Positions 1 to 6,284 of a stretch of DNA of 12,034 nt are shown here, one piece after another. The position numbers were made by a program, and so were the translations under genes. Numbering within the stretch: position 1 is the first letter of the stretch; each line of letters opens with the position of its first letter. The stretch is from Planctomycetota bacterium. Lineage in GTDB: Bacteria; Planctomycetota; UBA1135. The DNA lies in the NCBI GenBank assembly GCA_003501525.1, contig DNPI01000090.1:1-12034 (forward strand), written 5' to 3'. The notes below the pieces were generated by a model. That model saw nothing but the letters and a program-made list of their open reading frames with translations. It ran no database searches and was not told the DNA's origin.

Positions 1-596
1 TTCGAGGAGCGGCGGCGCGGAGAGAGTTGCATCTTGAGGATGACCCGGGTGGCGGCGTTTTTTATGGGCCAAAAATTGACTTTAAAATGCGCGACGCGTT
101 GGGGCGTGAATGGCAAGGTCCTACTGTTCAAGTCGATTTCAACTTGCCAGAACGCTTTGATCTTAATTTTAATGATGCGGATAATCAGCTGAAACGCCCT
201 GTGATGGTGCACCGGGCTATTTATGGTTCTTTTGAGCGTTTTGTTGGAGGTCTCATTGAGCATTTCGGAGGATGGTTCCCCATTTGGTTATGTCCGGTTC
301 CTGTTGCTGTTTTGCCGATTACGGCTGAGCAGGAAGGAGTGGCAAATGTTCTTGCGGAGGAGTTGAAAGCGGCTGGTTTTCGGGTCGCCGTTCCCACGGA
401 AGGTCCTTTGCGACGACGCATCCGTGACTGTGAAGTTGAAAAAATACCTTTCATGGCAGTCCTTGGTGAGCGAGAGGCAGAATCTGGAGCAATCAGCTTG
501 CGTGTCCATGGCCGGGATGGTCAAGAGGTCTTGTCGATTCCGGATTTTGTTGCTCGACTTTGTAGCTTGCGTGATTCGCGAGCTCTCGAGTATTGA
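1..596 (+). CDS. thrS: Threonyl-tRNA synthetase, C-terminal part (5' end outside window)
   Basis: This enzyme charges tRNA-Thr with threonine in the cytoplasm. The reading frame is open from the window edge (codons begin at base 3), so only the last ~198 residues are present. What remains is the end of the class II catalytic core, with FYGPKIDF, WQGPTVQVDFNLPERF and motif 3 around PVMVHRAIYGSFERF (the His is the equivalent of a zinc ligand), followed by the C-terminal anticodon-binding domain from about PIWLCPVPVAVLPIT. Compared with E. coli, WQCGTVQLDF is replaced by WQGPTVQVDF, a variant I recall from other bacterial ThrRS. The anticodon-domain stretch usually written KIGxKIR reads PLRRRIR. 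The frame is intact to a TGA stop, which overlaps the start of the next gene, so the two are probably co-transcribed. The identification is secure; only the upstream half is unseen. Confidence 0.96.
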   Translation, partial: RGAAARRELHLEDDPGGGVFYGPKIDFKMRDALGREWQGPTVQVDFNLPERFDLNFNDADNQLKRPVMVHRAIYGSFERFVGGLIEHFGGWFPIWLCPVPVAVLPITAEQEGVANVLAEELKAAGFRVAVPTEGPLRRRIRDCEVEKIPFMAVLGEREAESGAISLRVHGRDGQEVLSIPDFVARLCSLRDSRALEY

Positions 597-1354
597 GCTT
601 TTCCTTTCAGGGGCGCACAGTTGTTATTACCGGTGCAAGTTCTGGTATCGGAGCAGCTTGTGCTCGCCTTTTTGCAGAGGGAGGAGCGCGGCTTTGGCTG
701 GCTGCTCGTAGGGAAAGTCTCTTAAAGGGCTTGGCCGAGGAATTGATGGAGCAAGGGATGGAGGCACCGTCTGTTCAAGCCCTTGATGTGCGAGACTTCG
801 ATGCTGTTGAGGACTTTTCTCGGGTTGTGGGTGTCCCAGATATTTTGGTTAACAACGCAGGCCTTTCTCGTGGGCTTGGCCCTCTCTACGAGGGGAAGCG
901 TGTTGACTGGGACGAGATGATCGACACCAATGTTAAGGGGCTGCTGGCTGTTAATCGTGCATTCTTGCCCGGGATGGTTGCTGGTGGAGCAGGGCATTTG
1001 ATACACATTGGTTCAATCGCGGGGCGCGAGGTCTATCCGGGGGGGAATGTTTACTGCGCAACTAAACATGCCGTTGATGCACTAACAAAATCCCTGCGGC
1101 TCGATTTGAGCGGTACGGGCGTTAAGGTCAGCACCGTCGATCCCGGTTTGGTAGAAACGGAATTTGGCATAGTGCGGTACCGTGGTAATGCTGAAAAGGC
1201 TTCCGCGGTTTATGAAGGAATGTTGCCGTTGGTTGCGGAGGATGTAGCGCAGGCTGTTGGATGGGCTGCGAGTCGGCCGCAACACGTGAACGCAGCGGAA
1301 ATCCTATTGTTGCCCGCGGATCAAGCATCATCTTCTGTTGTCCACAGAGATTAG
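593..1354 (+). CDS. ydfG: YdfG-like NADP-dependent short-chain dehydrogenase
   Basis: This is a 253-residue classical short-chain dehydrogenase/reductase. It shows the cofactor loop TGASSGIG (13-20), NNAG (87-90), Asn113, and the catalytic Ser141, Tyr154 and Lys158 (YCATK). Basic residues after the second strand (AARR, 37-40) point to NADP(H). Family members such as E. coli YdfG oxidise L-allo-threonine, serine and 3-hydroxy acids, and the match runs to the C-terminus (HVN...VHRD against HVN...VHRQ), so function in this range is likely but the substrate is inferred. The start is TTG at 593-595, sharing TTGA with the thrS stop. No other start is possible upstream because an in-frame stop lies at 572-574, and the first Met codon is after the cofactor loop. 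The 4-base overlap implies translational coupling to thrS. Confidence 0.9.
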   Translation: MSFSFQGRTVVITGASSGIGAACARLFAEGGARLWLAARRESLLKGLAEELMEQGMEAPSVQALDVRDFDAVEDFSRVVGVPDILVNNAGLSRGLGPLYEGKRVDWDEMIDTNVKGLLAVNRAFLPGMVAGGAGHLIHIGSIAGREVYPGGNVYCATKHAVDALTKSLRLDLSGTGVKVSTVDPGLVETEFGIVRYRGNAEKASAVYEGMLPLVAEDVAQAVGWAASRPQHVNAAEILLLPADQASSSVVHRD

Positions 1355-1612
1355 TAAAATATAGGAATTCGTAAATATGCTGGAGGCCGCGCAAAGTAGA
1401 TATTTCAGTCTTTTTTGCATTATTTCGCCAAAAAGAGCATTCCTATAAAACACCTGTTTAAAAGCTTTTAGGGTTCCAATGGTGGGGCAATTGTGCTTCA
1501 GCGCGGGAAAGTGGTGGAAAGGGAGGAGTTGACTGCCGATTCCGTATACATAGCCCAGCCCGGCACTTCGTGGGCAGGGTGTACTCTAAACTCAAATACT
1601 TGGGGAAAAAAA
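1355..1612 (+). other. Gene-free leader region upstream of the orphan membrane protein gene
   Basis: These 258 bases hold no convincing gene. A GTG-initiated extension of the downstream frame from 1493 adds 40 residues with no signal or domain character, so it is better read as untranslated leader. AT-rich sequence around 1400-1470 (including TATAAA at 1444-1449 and the palindrome TAAAAGCTTTTA at 1459-1470) could carry the promoter, but no -35 element with correct spacing is visible. The 3' part contains an imperfect hairpin, listed separately. No factor-independent terminator for the upstream dehydrogenase gene is evident. Confidence 0.5.
1554..1579 (+). promoter_or_regulatory. Imperfect hairpin in the leader of the orphan membrane protein gene
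   Basis: On the + strand the RNA can fold as CCC/GGG, an A-A mismatch, GCC/GGC, a three-base bulge (CGG, 1561-1563), CAC/GUG and a UUC loop (1567-1569). It lies 33 bases before the ATG at 1613. It has no U-tract, so it does not look like a terminator; it could stabilise the mRNA or affect translation. That role is inference only, and the fold was found by eye. Confidence 0.3.
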
Positions 1613-1981
1613 ATGTCGAAGAACCTTTTTTGGTTGGCTTTAGCCGTTGCTTTCATCGGCGGAGTTGCTGGCGATGCTCTTACGGGGCAAGTCGGTGCTC
1701 TTGCTAGTTTTATTCTTATTGGTGCTGGAGTCTACATTGGTTGGACTTGCGTGCCTGAATCTCGTGCCAAGGATTACGCCATCGGCGCTGCCGCTCTGGT
1801 TTTCCTGAACGCTCCCGGATGGGGTAATGCTGGTGCAGTTCTTGGTGAGATCACCTGGATTGGGGGATATATTTCCGCAATCTTTAGTGCTCTTGTAAAC
1901 CTGGTGATTGCTGTTGCCGCCGTTGGAATGCTGAAGAGCTTGGTGGACGGCGCTAAGGCGCAAGCCGGCGCAGGCATGTAG
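1613..1981 (+). CDS. Small multi-span membrane protein of unknown function
   Basis: I do not recognise this 122-residue protein. It is rich in Gly and Ala and has about four hydrophobic segments (roughly 4-20, 26-46, 55-79 and 81-106), a charged loop CVPESRAKDY (46-55) and a short Lys-containing tail rich in Ala and Gly at the end. The first segment could act as a signal anchor. ATG at 1613 is chosen over in-frame GTG at 1493 because the extra 40 residues are hydrophilic and featureless, and because GGGG lies about 8 bases before the ATG. The gene stands alone: 258 bases of non-coding DNA precede it and a strong hairpin follows 22 bases after the stop. Codon choice leans to GCT, GGT/GGC, AAC and AAG, which hints at good expression. 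A small inner-membrane structural or channel-like protein is possible; nothing in the sequence decides. Confidence 0.75.
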   Translation: MSKNLFWLALAVAFIGGVAGDALTGQVGALASFILIGAGVYIGWTCVPESRAKDYAIGAAALVFLNAPGWGNAGAVLGEITWIGGYISAIFSALVNLVIAVAAVGMLKSLVDGAKAQAGAGM

Positions 1982-2003
1982 CCTGGAACCCAAGTACGAA
2001 GGT

Positions 2004-2033
2004 AGACGGGTCGCACTTCGGTGCGGCCCGTCT
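2004..2033 (+). terminator. Strong UUCG-capped hairpin, probable transcription terminator
   Basis: Two 13-base arms (2004-2016 and 2021-2033) pair throughout, with one T-G wobble, around a TTCG tetraloop (2017-2020). The hairpin begins 22 bases after the stop of the 122-residue membrane protein gene. The sequence downstream is only moderately T-rich (CCATTTACACTAGTTTT), so termination may be partial and some transcription may continue into the DUF6941 gene starting at 2051. Confidence 0.75.
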
Positions 2034-2050
2034 CCATTTACACTAGTTTT

Positions 2051-2515
2051 ATGTCCAGTGCCCTTCCAACCCTCGAGTGGCTTCACATTTGCGATTATGC
2101 TTTTCGCGATGAGCAGGGGAAGCTTTGCATGGTGGGTCTTTTTGACTCGCTGCACTCCGTGGATCTCCCTGGTCAGCTGCCGGTTTTTTCTGTGGCAATT
2201 GGGCTTGCCGATGGAAAAGGTAGTTACAAGGTTGGCCTTCGAATTGAAGCTCCCAGTGGAGGAATAGTTGATCTCCAACTTCCTCCTGTTCAGCTCGCAG
2301 ATAGGAAGGCGAAGGCCCGGGCGGTCATTCGCTTGGCCAGTCTCCCCTTTGAAGAGTTCGGAACATATATTTTTCGACTCATTCTTGAGGGGCAGCCGGT
2401 GGCTGCGCCAGTGCACCGGCTCGAGCATGTAAAGCTCCACGGCAACGCTCCTGAGGCCAATGCGCCGTCGAGTGGTCCGGGACTTCCGCCACCTCCTGAT
2501 TTTCCACAGGGCTGA
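2051..2515 (+). CDS. DUF6941 family protein
   Basis: This soluble 154-residue protein resembles the DUF6941 family. Its opening pattern LEWLHICDYAFRDEQGKLCMVGLFD corresponds to the family's typical start (an 'x-C-D-x-x-R-x-E-x-G-K-x-x-x-x-G-x-F' pattern), followed by alternating beta-strand-like segments (PVFSVAIGLA, YKVGLRIEAP, GIVDLQLPPV, TYIFRLILEG) and a Pro-rich tail. No signal peptide or membrane segment is present, so it is probably cytoplasmic. The biochemical function of the family is unknown to me. The start is ATG at 2051; the in-frame GTG at 2021 lies inside the terminator stem and is rejected. No clear Shine-Dalgarno sequence precedes the ATG. The downstream DUF819 gene starts 3 bases after this stop, so the two are probably co-translated. 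Confidence 0.72.
   Translation: MSSALPTLEWLHICDYAFRDEQGKLCMVGLFDSLHSVDLPGQLPVFSVAIGLADGKGSYKVGLRIEAPSGGIVDLQLPPVQLADRKAKARAVIRLASLPFEEFGTYIFRLILEGQPVAAPVHRLEHVKLHGNAPEANAPSSGPGLPPPPDFPQG
2508..2511 (+). promoter_or_regulatory. Ribosome binding site supporting the TTG start of the DUF819 gene
   Basis: AGGG lies 7 bases before the TTG at 2519 and overlaps the last codons of the DUF6941 gene. It decides the TTG start, because the encoded N-terminus (AYISDPVAVFAVLL) already matches the usual DUF819 beginning and the next Met is far inside the protein. Confidence 0.55.
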
Positions 2516-2518
2516 TTC

Positions 2519-3730
2519 TTGGCATATATTTCAGACCCTGTTGCTGTTTTTGCCGTTTTGCTTTCGGTTTTAGCGGGTCTTTTTTTTCTGGAATCTACTG
2601 CGTGGGGGAAGCGATTCTTTGCGCGCGTACCGCTCCTGCTGTTTGCTTATTTCGTTCCTACAGTCCTTTCGAATTGTGGCTTAATACCCTCTGAAGGCGA
2701 TTTTCCCTTGTTTAATTTTATTAAGCAATGGCTGCTGCCGGCGAGCTTAATTCTTTTGGTGCTTGCTGTGGATATCAAGGCCATTGTTCGGCTTGGTCGG
2801 CCTGTCATTGTTCTTTTTCTTGCGGGTACTGCGAGCATCGCTCTGGGGGGGCCAATTGCTTATTTACTTTGCTCTCCGCTGATACCTGCAGAGTGGGGTG
2901 AGCAGGCTTGGAAGGGGCTTGCTGCTCTCGCTGGCTCGTGGATTGGGGGCGGAGCTAATTTTGTGGCTGTTGGCGAGAGTGTGGGGGTTGATGATGCGAT
3001 TTTGCCACTGATGGTGGTGATTGATGTGGCGGTCGCCAATATCTGGATGGCATTCCTTCTTCTCTTTGCAGGGCGTGAGAAGGGGATGGATGCATCTTTA
3101 GGGGCGAATAGAGAGACGTTGGAGGTGGTTCGTGAAAGTGCAGAGAAATTTGCAAAGCAATCTCGGCGCACCCCCGGCCTTAGCGATTTGTTCTTGATGC
3201 TGGCTCTCGGGTTCGGAGGAACTGCAACTGCTTGGTCTCTTGCTCCCTTCCTCCCGGAGATTGGAGACATTGTTGGTATTTTCACTTGGGTGATTCTTCT
3301 TGTGACAGTTTTTTCAATCGGGCTTTCGTTTACTCCGATTCGCAATCTTGAGGGTGCCGGTGCCTCGACGCTGGGTTCCGTATTTCTTTACTTATTGGTA
3401 ACGAGTATTGGTGCCAAGGCAGATTTTCGGCAAATCCTGGATCCCGGGAATATGGGATTTCTGGCGGTTGGCGCCGTCTGGATGTCTATTCACGCGGGCA
3501 CCCTTCTGTTTGTTCGTCGGTGGATTCGCGCCCCAGTTTTCTTTTTGGCTGTTGGGTCTCAGGCAAATGTTGGCGGTGCTGCCTCGGCTCCCGTTGTCGC
3601 AGCTGCCTTCCATCCGGCTCTTGCGCCGGTTGGGGTGCTTCTTGCTATTGGTGGGTATGTATTAGGAACTCTTGCTGGGATTGGTTGCGCTGCGTTGTTG
3701 CAAATGGCTCATCACAGTATCTGGTCTTAA
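2519..3730 (+). CDS. DUF819 (YjcL-like) family integral membrane protein
   Basis: This 403-residue polytopic inner-membrane protein belongs to the DUF819 family, whose members are transporter-like and of unknown substrate. Recognisable family features are the N-terminal SDPVAVFAVLL, YFVPTVLSNCGLIP (44-57), LLPASLILLVLAVDIKAIVRLG (72-93), GSWIGGGANFVAV (139-151) and, in the second half, GSQANVGGAASAPVVAAAF (346-364). The two Gly/Asn-rich segments in similar positions of the two halves suggest an inverted-repeat transporter fold. A hydrophilic stretch at about 185-218 (GREKGMD...QSRRTPG) is the likely central cytoplasmic loop. Length is normal for the family. The start is TTG, 3 bases after the DUF6941 stop. 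Convergent rmuC follows after 66 bases. Family assignment is good; substrate is unknown. Confidence 0.85.
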   Translation: MAYISDPVAVFAVLLSVLAGLFFLESTAWGKRFFARVPLLLFAYFVPTVLSNCGLIPSEGDFPLFNFIKQWLLPASLILLVLAVDIKAIVRLGRPVIVLFLAGTASIALGGPIAYLLCSPLIPAEWGEQAWKGLAALAGSWIGGGANFVAVGESVGVDDAILPLMVVIDVAVANIWMAFLLLFAGREKGMDASLGANRETLEVVRESAEKFAKQSRRTPGLSDLFLMLALGFGGTATAWSLAPFLPEIGDIVGIFTWVILLVTVFSIGLSFTPIRNLEGAGASTLGSVFLYLLVTSIGAKADFRQILDPGNMGFLAVGAVWMSIHAGTLLFVRRWIRAPVFFLAVGSQANVGGAASAPVVAAAFHPALAPVGVLLAIGGYVLGTLAGIGCAALLQMAHHSIWS

Positions 3731-3749
3731 TCCGGCTGAGCCTGACGCT

Positions 3750-3771
3750 GCATTGCAGGATTTCGCGATGC
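3750..3771. terminator. Weak hairpin between convergent genes
   Basis: Arms GCATTGC (3750-3756) and GCGATGC (3765-3771) can pair with one G-U wobble around an 8-base loop, in the 66-base gap between the DUF819 gene and convergent rmuC. There is no T-run on either side, so a role as a bidirectional terminator is only a possibility. Confidence 0.25.
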
Positions 3772-3796
3772 TTGAGCTGTGCTTGAAGCTATCGAG

Positions 3797-4987
3797 TCAG
3801 CTGTCGATTTCTTTTTCTTTCTCCTGCGCTATCGCCGGAGGGCTTTGAGGGTCGCGTTTAGCGGGCTCATTTTCAGTGAGGTGCTCGGGTAGCTTTTTAC
3901 TTGTTTTTGCTCCAAGCGAATCTAATTTTTGCACACGAGCTATCAGGCTACCTTTGCCTGTGCTGAGTTTGTTCATAGCTTTCTCGTAGTCGTCGTCTGC
4001 CTGTCTAATTCGGTTGCCGATCGACTCGAGGTCTGCCACAAAATTAACGAATTTGTCATGCAGGGCCCCTCCCAGCCTTGCGATTTCCTGAGCGTGCTTG
4101 GCTTGTCGTTCGCTGTTCCACATGGTGTCAATGGTTCGGAGCGTTGCGAGAAGCGTTGTTGGTGTCACAATGACGATGTTTTTTGCGATTGCGTCGTTAA
4201 AAATTTCGCGGTCGGCGCGCAAAGCTTCTGTGAAAGCGGCCTCAATGGGCATGAACATGAGTACAAAATCGAGAGTATTGAGAGCCTCTAGATGTTGGTA
4301 GCGCTTGCTGGAAAGGTTGCTCACGTGAGATTTGATAGAAGCGATATGGGCTTTGAGTGCTTGCGTGCGCTCCTCTTCGTCTTCTGCTGCGCAGTATCCT
4401 TCGTAGGCTTTTATCGAAACCTTGGAGTCAATGACGACTTGTCGGTTTTCGGGGAGTAGAACGACTACGTCTGGCCGTTTCCGCTTCCCGCTCTCGTCAG
4501 TTTCAGTAACCTCCCTTTTGTATTCGCGGCCTTCTTCTAATCCCGACATCTCGAGTACTCGCTCAAGAACCATTTCGCCCCAGTTGCCTTGAGTTTTATT
4601 TTCTCCCTTGAGGGCTAGGGTAAGTCCCCGGGCTTCGTCGCTGATTTGCAGGTTCAGCTCTTTGAGCTCTTTGATTTGTCGACCCAAATCCCCGTGTTTT
4701 TCTGCAGTTGCATCGCGATTGTCCGCGAGTTGCTTTTTGAAGTCTGCAATATCTTTTTCGAGTGGCTTCAGGATATCTCCGATATTTTTTTCGTTTGTTT
4801 TCGCTAAAGATTCTGTGCGAGCTTCGAGCACTTCTTGGGCGATGTCTTTGAGGCCCAAAAGGAGCGTTTCGTCCTCCTTATCATGCGGGGCAGCGAAGGT
4901 TTTTTTTCGAAGGTGGTAGATGACGCCGAAAAGGGCGACACATATGCCTAAAAGGAGACCGGTCAGGAGGGGGAGATAGGATTCCAT
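3797..4987 (-). CDS. rmuC: RmuC family protein (DNA recombination-related, PD-(D/E)XK fold)
   Basis: RmuC limits recombination at inverted repeats in E. coli, and the family carries a restriction-endonuclease-like core. This 396-residue protein has an N-terminal membrane anchor (about 5-25, then basic RKK), a helical probably coiled-coil region (about 40-125), and the RmuC domain: TQGNWGEMVLERVLEMSGL (132-150), RPDVVVLLP with Asp173, VVIDSKV with Asp187 and Lys189, and FMPIEAAF (245-252). The Asp...Asp-x-Lys arrangement is the expected nuclease-type active site. The C-terminus (about 365-396) is a charged, likely disordered tail. The ATG start at 4987 gives the anchor immediately; no good Shine-Dalgarno precedes it. 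It is divergent from the SH3b gene with only ~33-51 bases between, and convergent with the DUF819 gene. Confidence 0.93.
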   Translation of the reverse strand: MESYLPLLTGLLLGICVALFGVIYHLRKKTFAAPHDKEDETLLLGLKDIAQEVLEARTESLAKTNEKNIGDILKPLEKDIADFKKQLADNRDATAEKHGDLGRQIKELKELNLQISDEARGLTLALKGENKTQGNWGEMVLERVLEMSGLEEGREYKREVTETDESGKRKRPDVVVLLPENRQVVIDSKVSIKAYEGYCAAEDEEERTQALKAHIASIKSHVSNLSSKRYQHLEALNTLDFVLMFMPIEAAFTEALRADREIFNDAIAKNIVIVTPTTLLATLRTIDTMWNSERQAKHAQEIARLGGALHDKFVNFVADLESIGNRIRQADDDYEKAMNKLSTGKGSLIARVQKLDSLGAKTSKKLPEHLTENEPAKRDPQSPPAIAQEKEKEIDS

Positions 4988-5020
4988 GTGAAATCATGTG
5001 CAGGATAACGCGAGTCTGGT

Positions 5021-6277
5021 TTGAAGTCTCACCTCCCTATGGCCATACTCCCTATCCCCTGTCTTTCCCATTTCCTCCCCATGTTGCTACCCCTTCTCCT
5101 GGTCTCTGCTTTTTCGCCTTTCGGCCTTCTTGCTCAAGAAGGTGAGGGTGCCTCTTGTGCTCGTGTTAAAGGTGACGATGCAACTGTGCATTGCTATTTT
5201 GATTCCCGAACTCATATTGTCGCTGAATTGTCTGCGGGAACTCCGGTACGCGTTGTAGAAACCAAGGAACCGTGGTCGCGGATTCAAATCCCTGGTGGAT
5301 ATCCGGTATGGGTGCATGGCCAATTTTTGCAGGTAGAAGAAGGTTGGGGAACGGTGACTGCAAGCCGATTGCGTGCTCGTCCTTTGCCCTCGACTGATGC
5401 TGGTGTGTACCCGTTGGGTTTGCTGGAGAAGGGAGTTGCGGTGCCAGTGATCTCTGTGCAGGGCGACTGGGTCCAGATTCAAAGTCCCGAATCTCTGGGA
5501 GCTTGGGTGTTATCTAATTCTCTAGAAGCCGAAACAAGAAAAGAAATGTGGGCGAAGGATTGGAACTCCGCAAAGCCGCCTGTTCCTCTACGGCCTTCCA
5601 GTACTAGCGACGGTACAGAATCTGTTGCGGAAGAAATGGTGGCTCCTACACCGGGTCTACTCCCGATTGCAGAAGCAGTGGTTGACCCTTTGAAGGGGCT
5701 CGACCCTGTCACAGTGGCAGCGAATCCTGCAGTTGGTTTGGTTAAGGTGGAAATCCTTTTGGCTCGCCACAGCGAAAATGTGACGCGCGATATAGAGGCT
5801 TATTCTGCGGTTACTGTTGCTGGCATTGAGGCTGCTCTTAGCACGGTAATTTGGCATTCCAAAGGCGAAGATGAGTTGGAAAGAGCTCGCCGAGGTTTAG
5901 CGCGGGTGGATGCGTTACGTCAATTTCGAGCTGCAGCACTTGCTGCTGTAGGGAGAAGAGCTGAACTCGAAGGTGAAGCCAAAGCTGCTGAAGCTTCGGC
6001 CAAGCTCCGCCTTATTTCAACGGAAGATGTGTTTCCGCTTGAAACTTACACTTGGGTCGGTTGGGTTGAATACCGGCCCCGACTCTTTCCCGATTATCCT
6101 TATGCAGTAATTCGTGGTGGGCGCAAGCATCCAGTGCAGTCGCCGGATGGGCGTTTCCGCTTGAAGGACTTTGTTGGCCGGGAAGTTGCAGTTCGTGGTG
6201 CTTGGACTCGGCCAGCGGCCGCTCCGGGGTTAAGGGTTCTCGAAATTTCAGAACTCCGGGTCCTGCCTAGACGTTGA
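5021..6277 (+). CDS. Secreted protein with two SH3b domains and an unknown C-terminal domain
   Basis: This is a 418-residue exported protein. A signal peptide (about 1-38, ending ...SPFGLLA) precedes two bacterial SH3-type domains, about 50-104 (with WSRIQIPGGYPVWVHGQFL) and 112-169 (with LRARPLPSTDAGVYPLGLL and GAWVLSNSL). A Pro/Ser-rich linker (170-230), an Ala/Arg/Glu-rich helical region (about 235-330) and a C-terminal beta-rich segment follow (TWVGWVEYRP...GRFRLKDFVGREVAVRGAW, 345-418). SH3b domains usually bind peptidoglycan or peptides, so a periplasmic envelope role is inferred. Cys46 and Cys58 could form a disulfide. TTG at 5021 is preferred because it supplies the only basic residue (Lys2) before the hydrophobic core; ATG at 5039 is the alternative. 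It lies 7 bases before the CstA-family gene, so the two form an operon. Confidence 0.75.
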   Translation: MKSHLPMAILPIPCLSHFLPMLLPLLLVSAFSPFGLLAQEGEGASCARVKGDDATVHCYFDSRTHIVAELSAGTPVRVVETKEPWSRIQIPGGYPVWVHGQFLQVEEGWGTVTASRLRARPLPSTDAGVYPLGLLEKGVAVPVISVQGDWVQIQSPESLGAWVLSNSLEAETRKEMWAKDWNSAKPPVPLRPSSTSDGTESVAEEMVAPTPGLLPIAEAVVDPLKGLDPVTVAANPAVGLVKVEILLARHSENVTRDIEAYSAVTVAGIEAALSTVIWHSKGEDELERARRGLARVDALRQFRAAALAAVGRRAELEGEAKAAEASAKLRLISTEDVFPLETYTWVGWVEYRPRLFPDYPYAVIRGGRKHPVQSPDGRFRLKDFVGREVAVRGAWTRPAAAPGLRVLEISELRVLPRR

Positions 6278-6284
6278 ATTAAAA

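Noticed and set aside
1459..1470. Perfect 12-base palindrome TAAAAGCTTTTA
   Set aside because: It is short and AT-rich, with no second copy nearby and no promoter elements clearly placed around it.
1528..1549. TTGACT followed by TATACA as a promoter
   Set aside because: The spacing between the two boxes is only about 10 bases, far short of the 16-18 needed.
1493..1612. GTG-initiated N-terminal extension of the small membrane protein
   Set aside because: The 40 extra residues are hydrophilic and featureless and include the leader hairpin; ATG at 1613 with a G-rich binding site is a better start.
2021..2050. GTG start for the DUF6941 protein at 2021
   Set aside because: It lies in the 3' arm of the terminator hairpin, and the family-like sequence begins just after ATG 2051.
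1640..2440. Long open frame on the - strand (266 codons)
   Set aside because: It runs antisense to two real genes and the terminator, and its translation has no domain or compositional sense.
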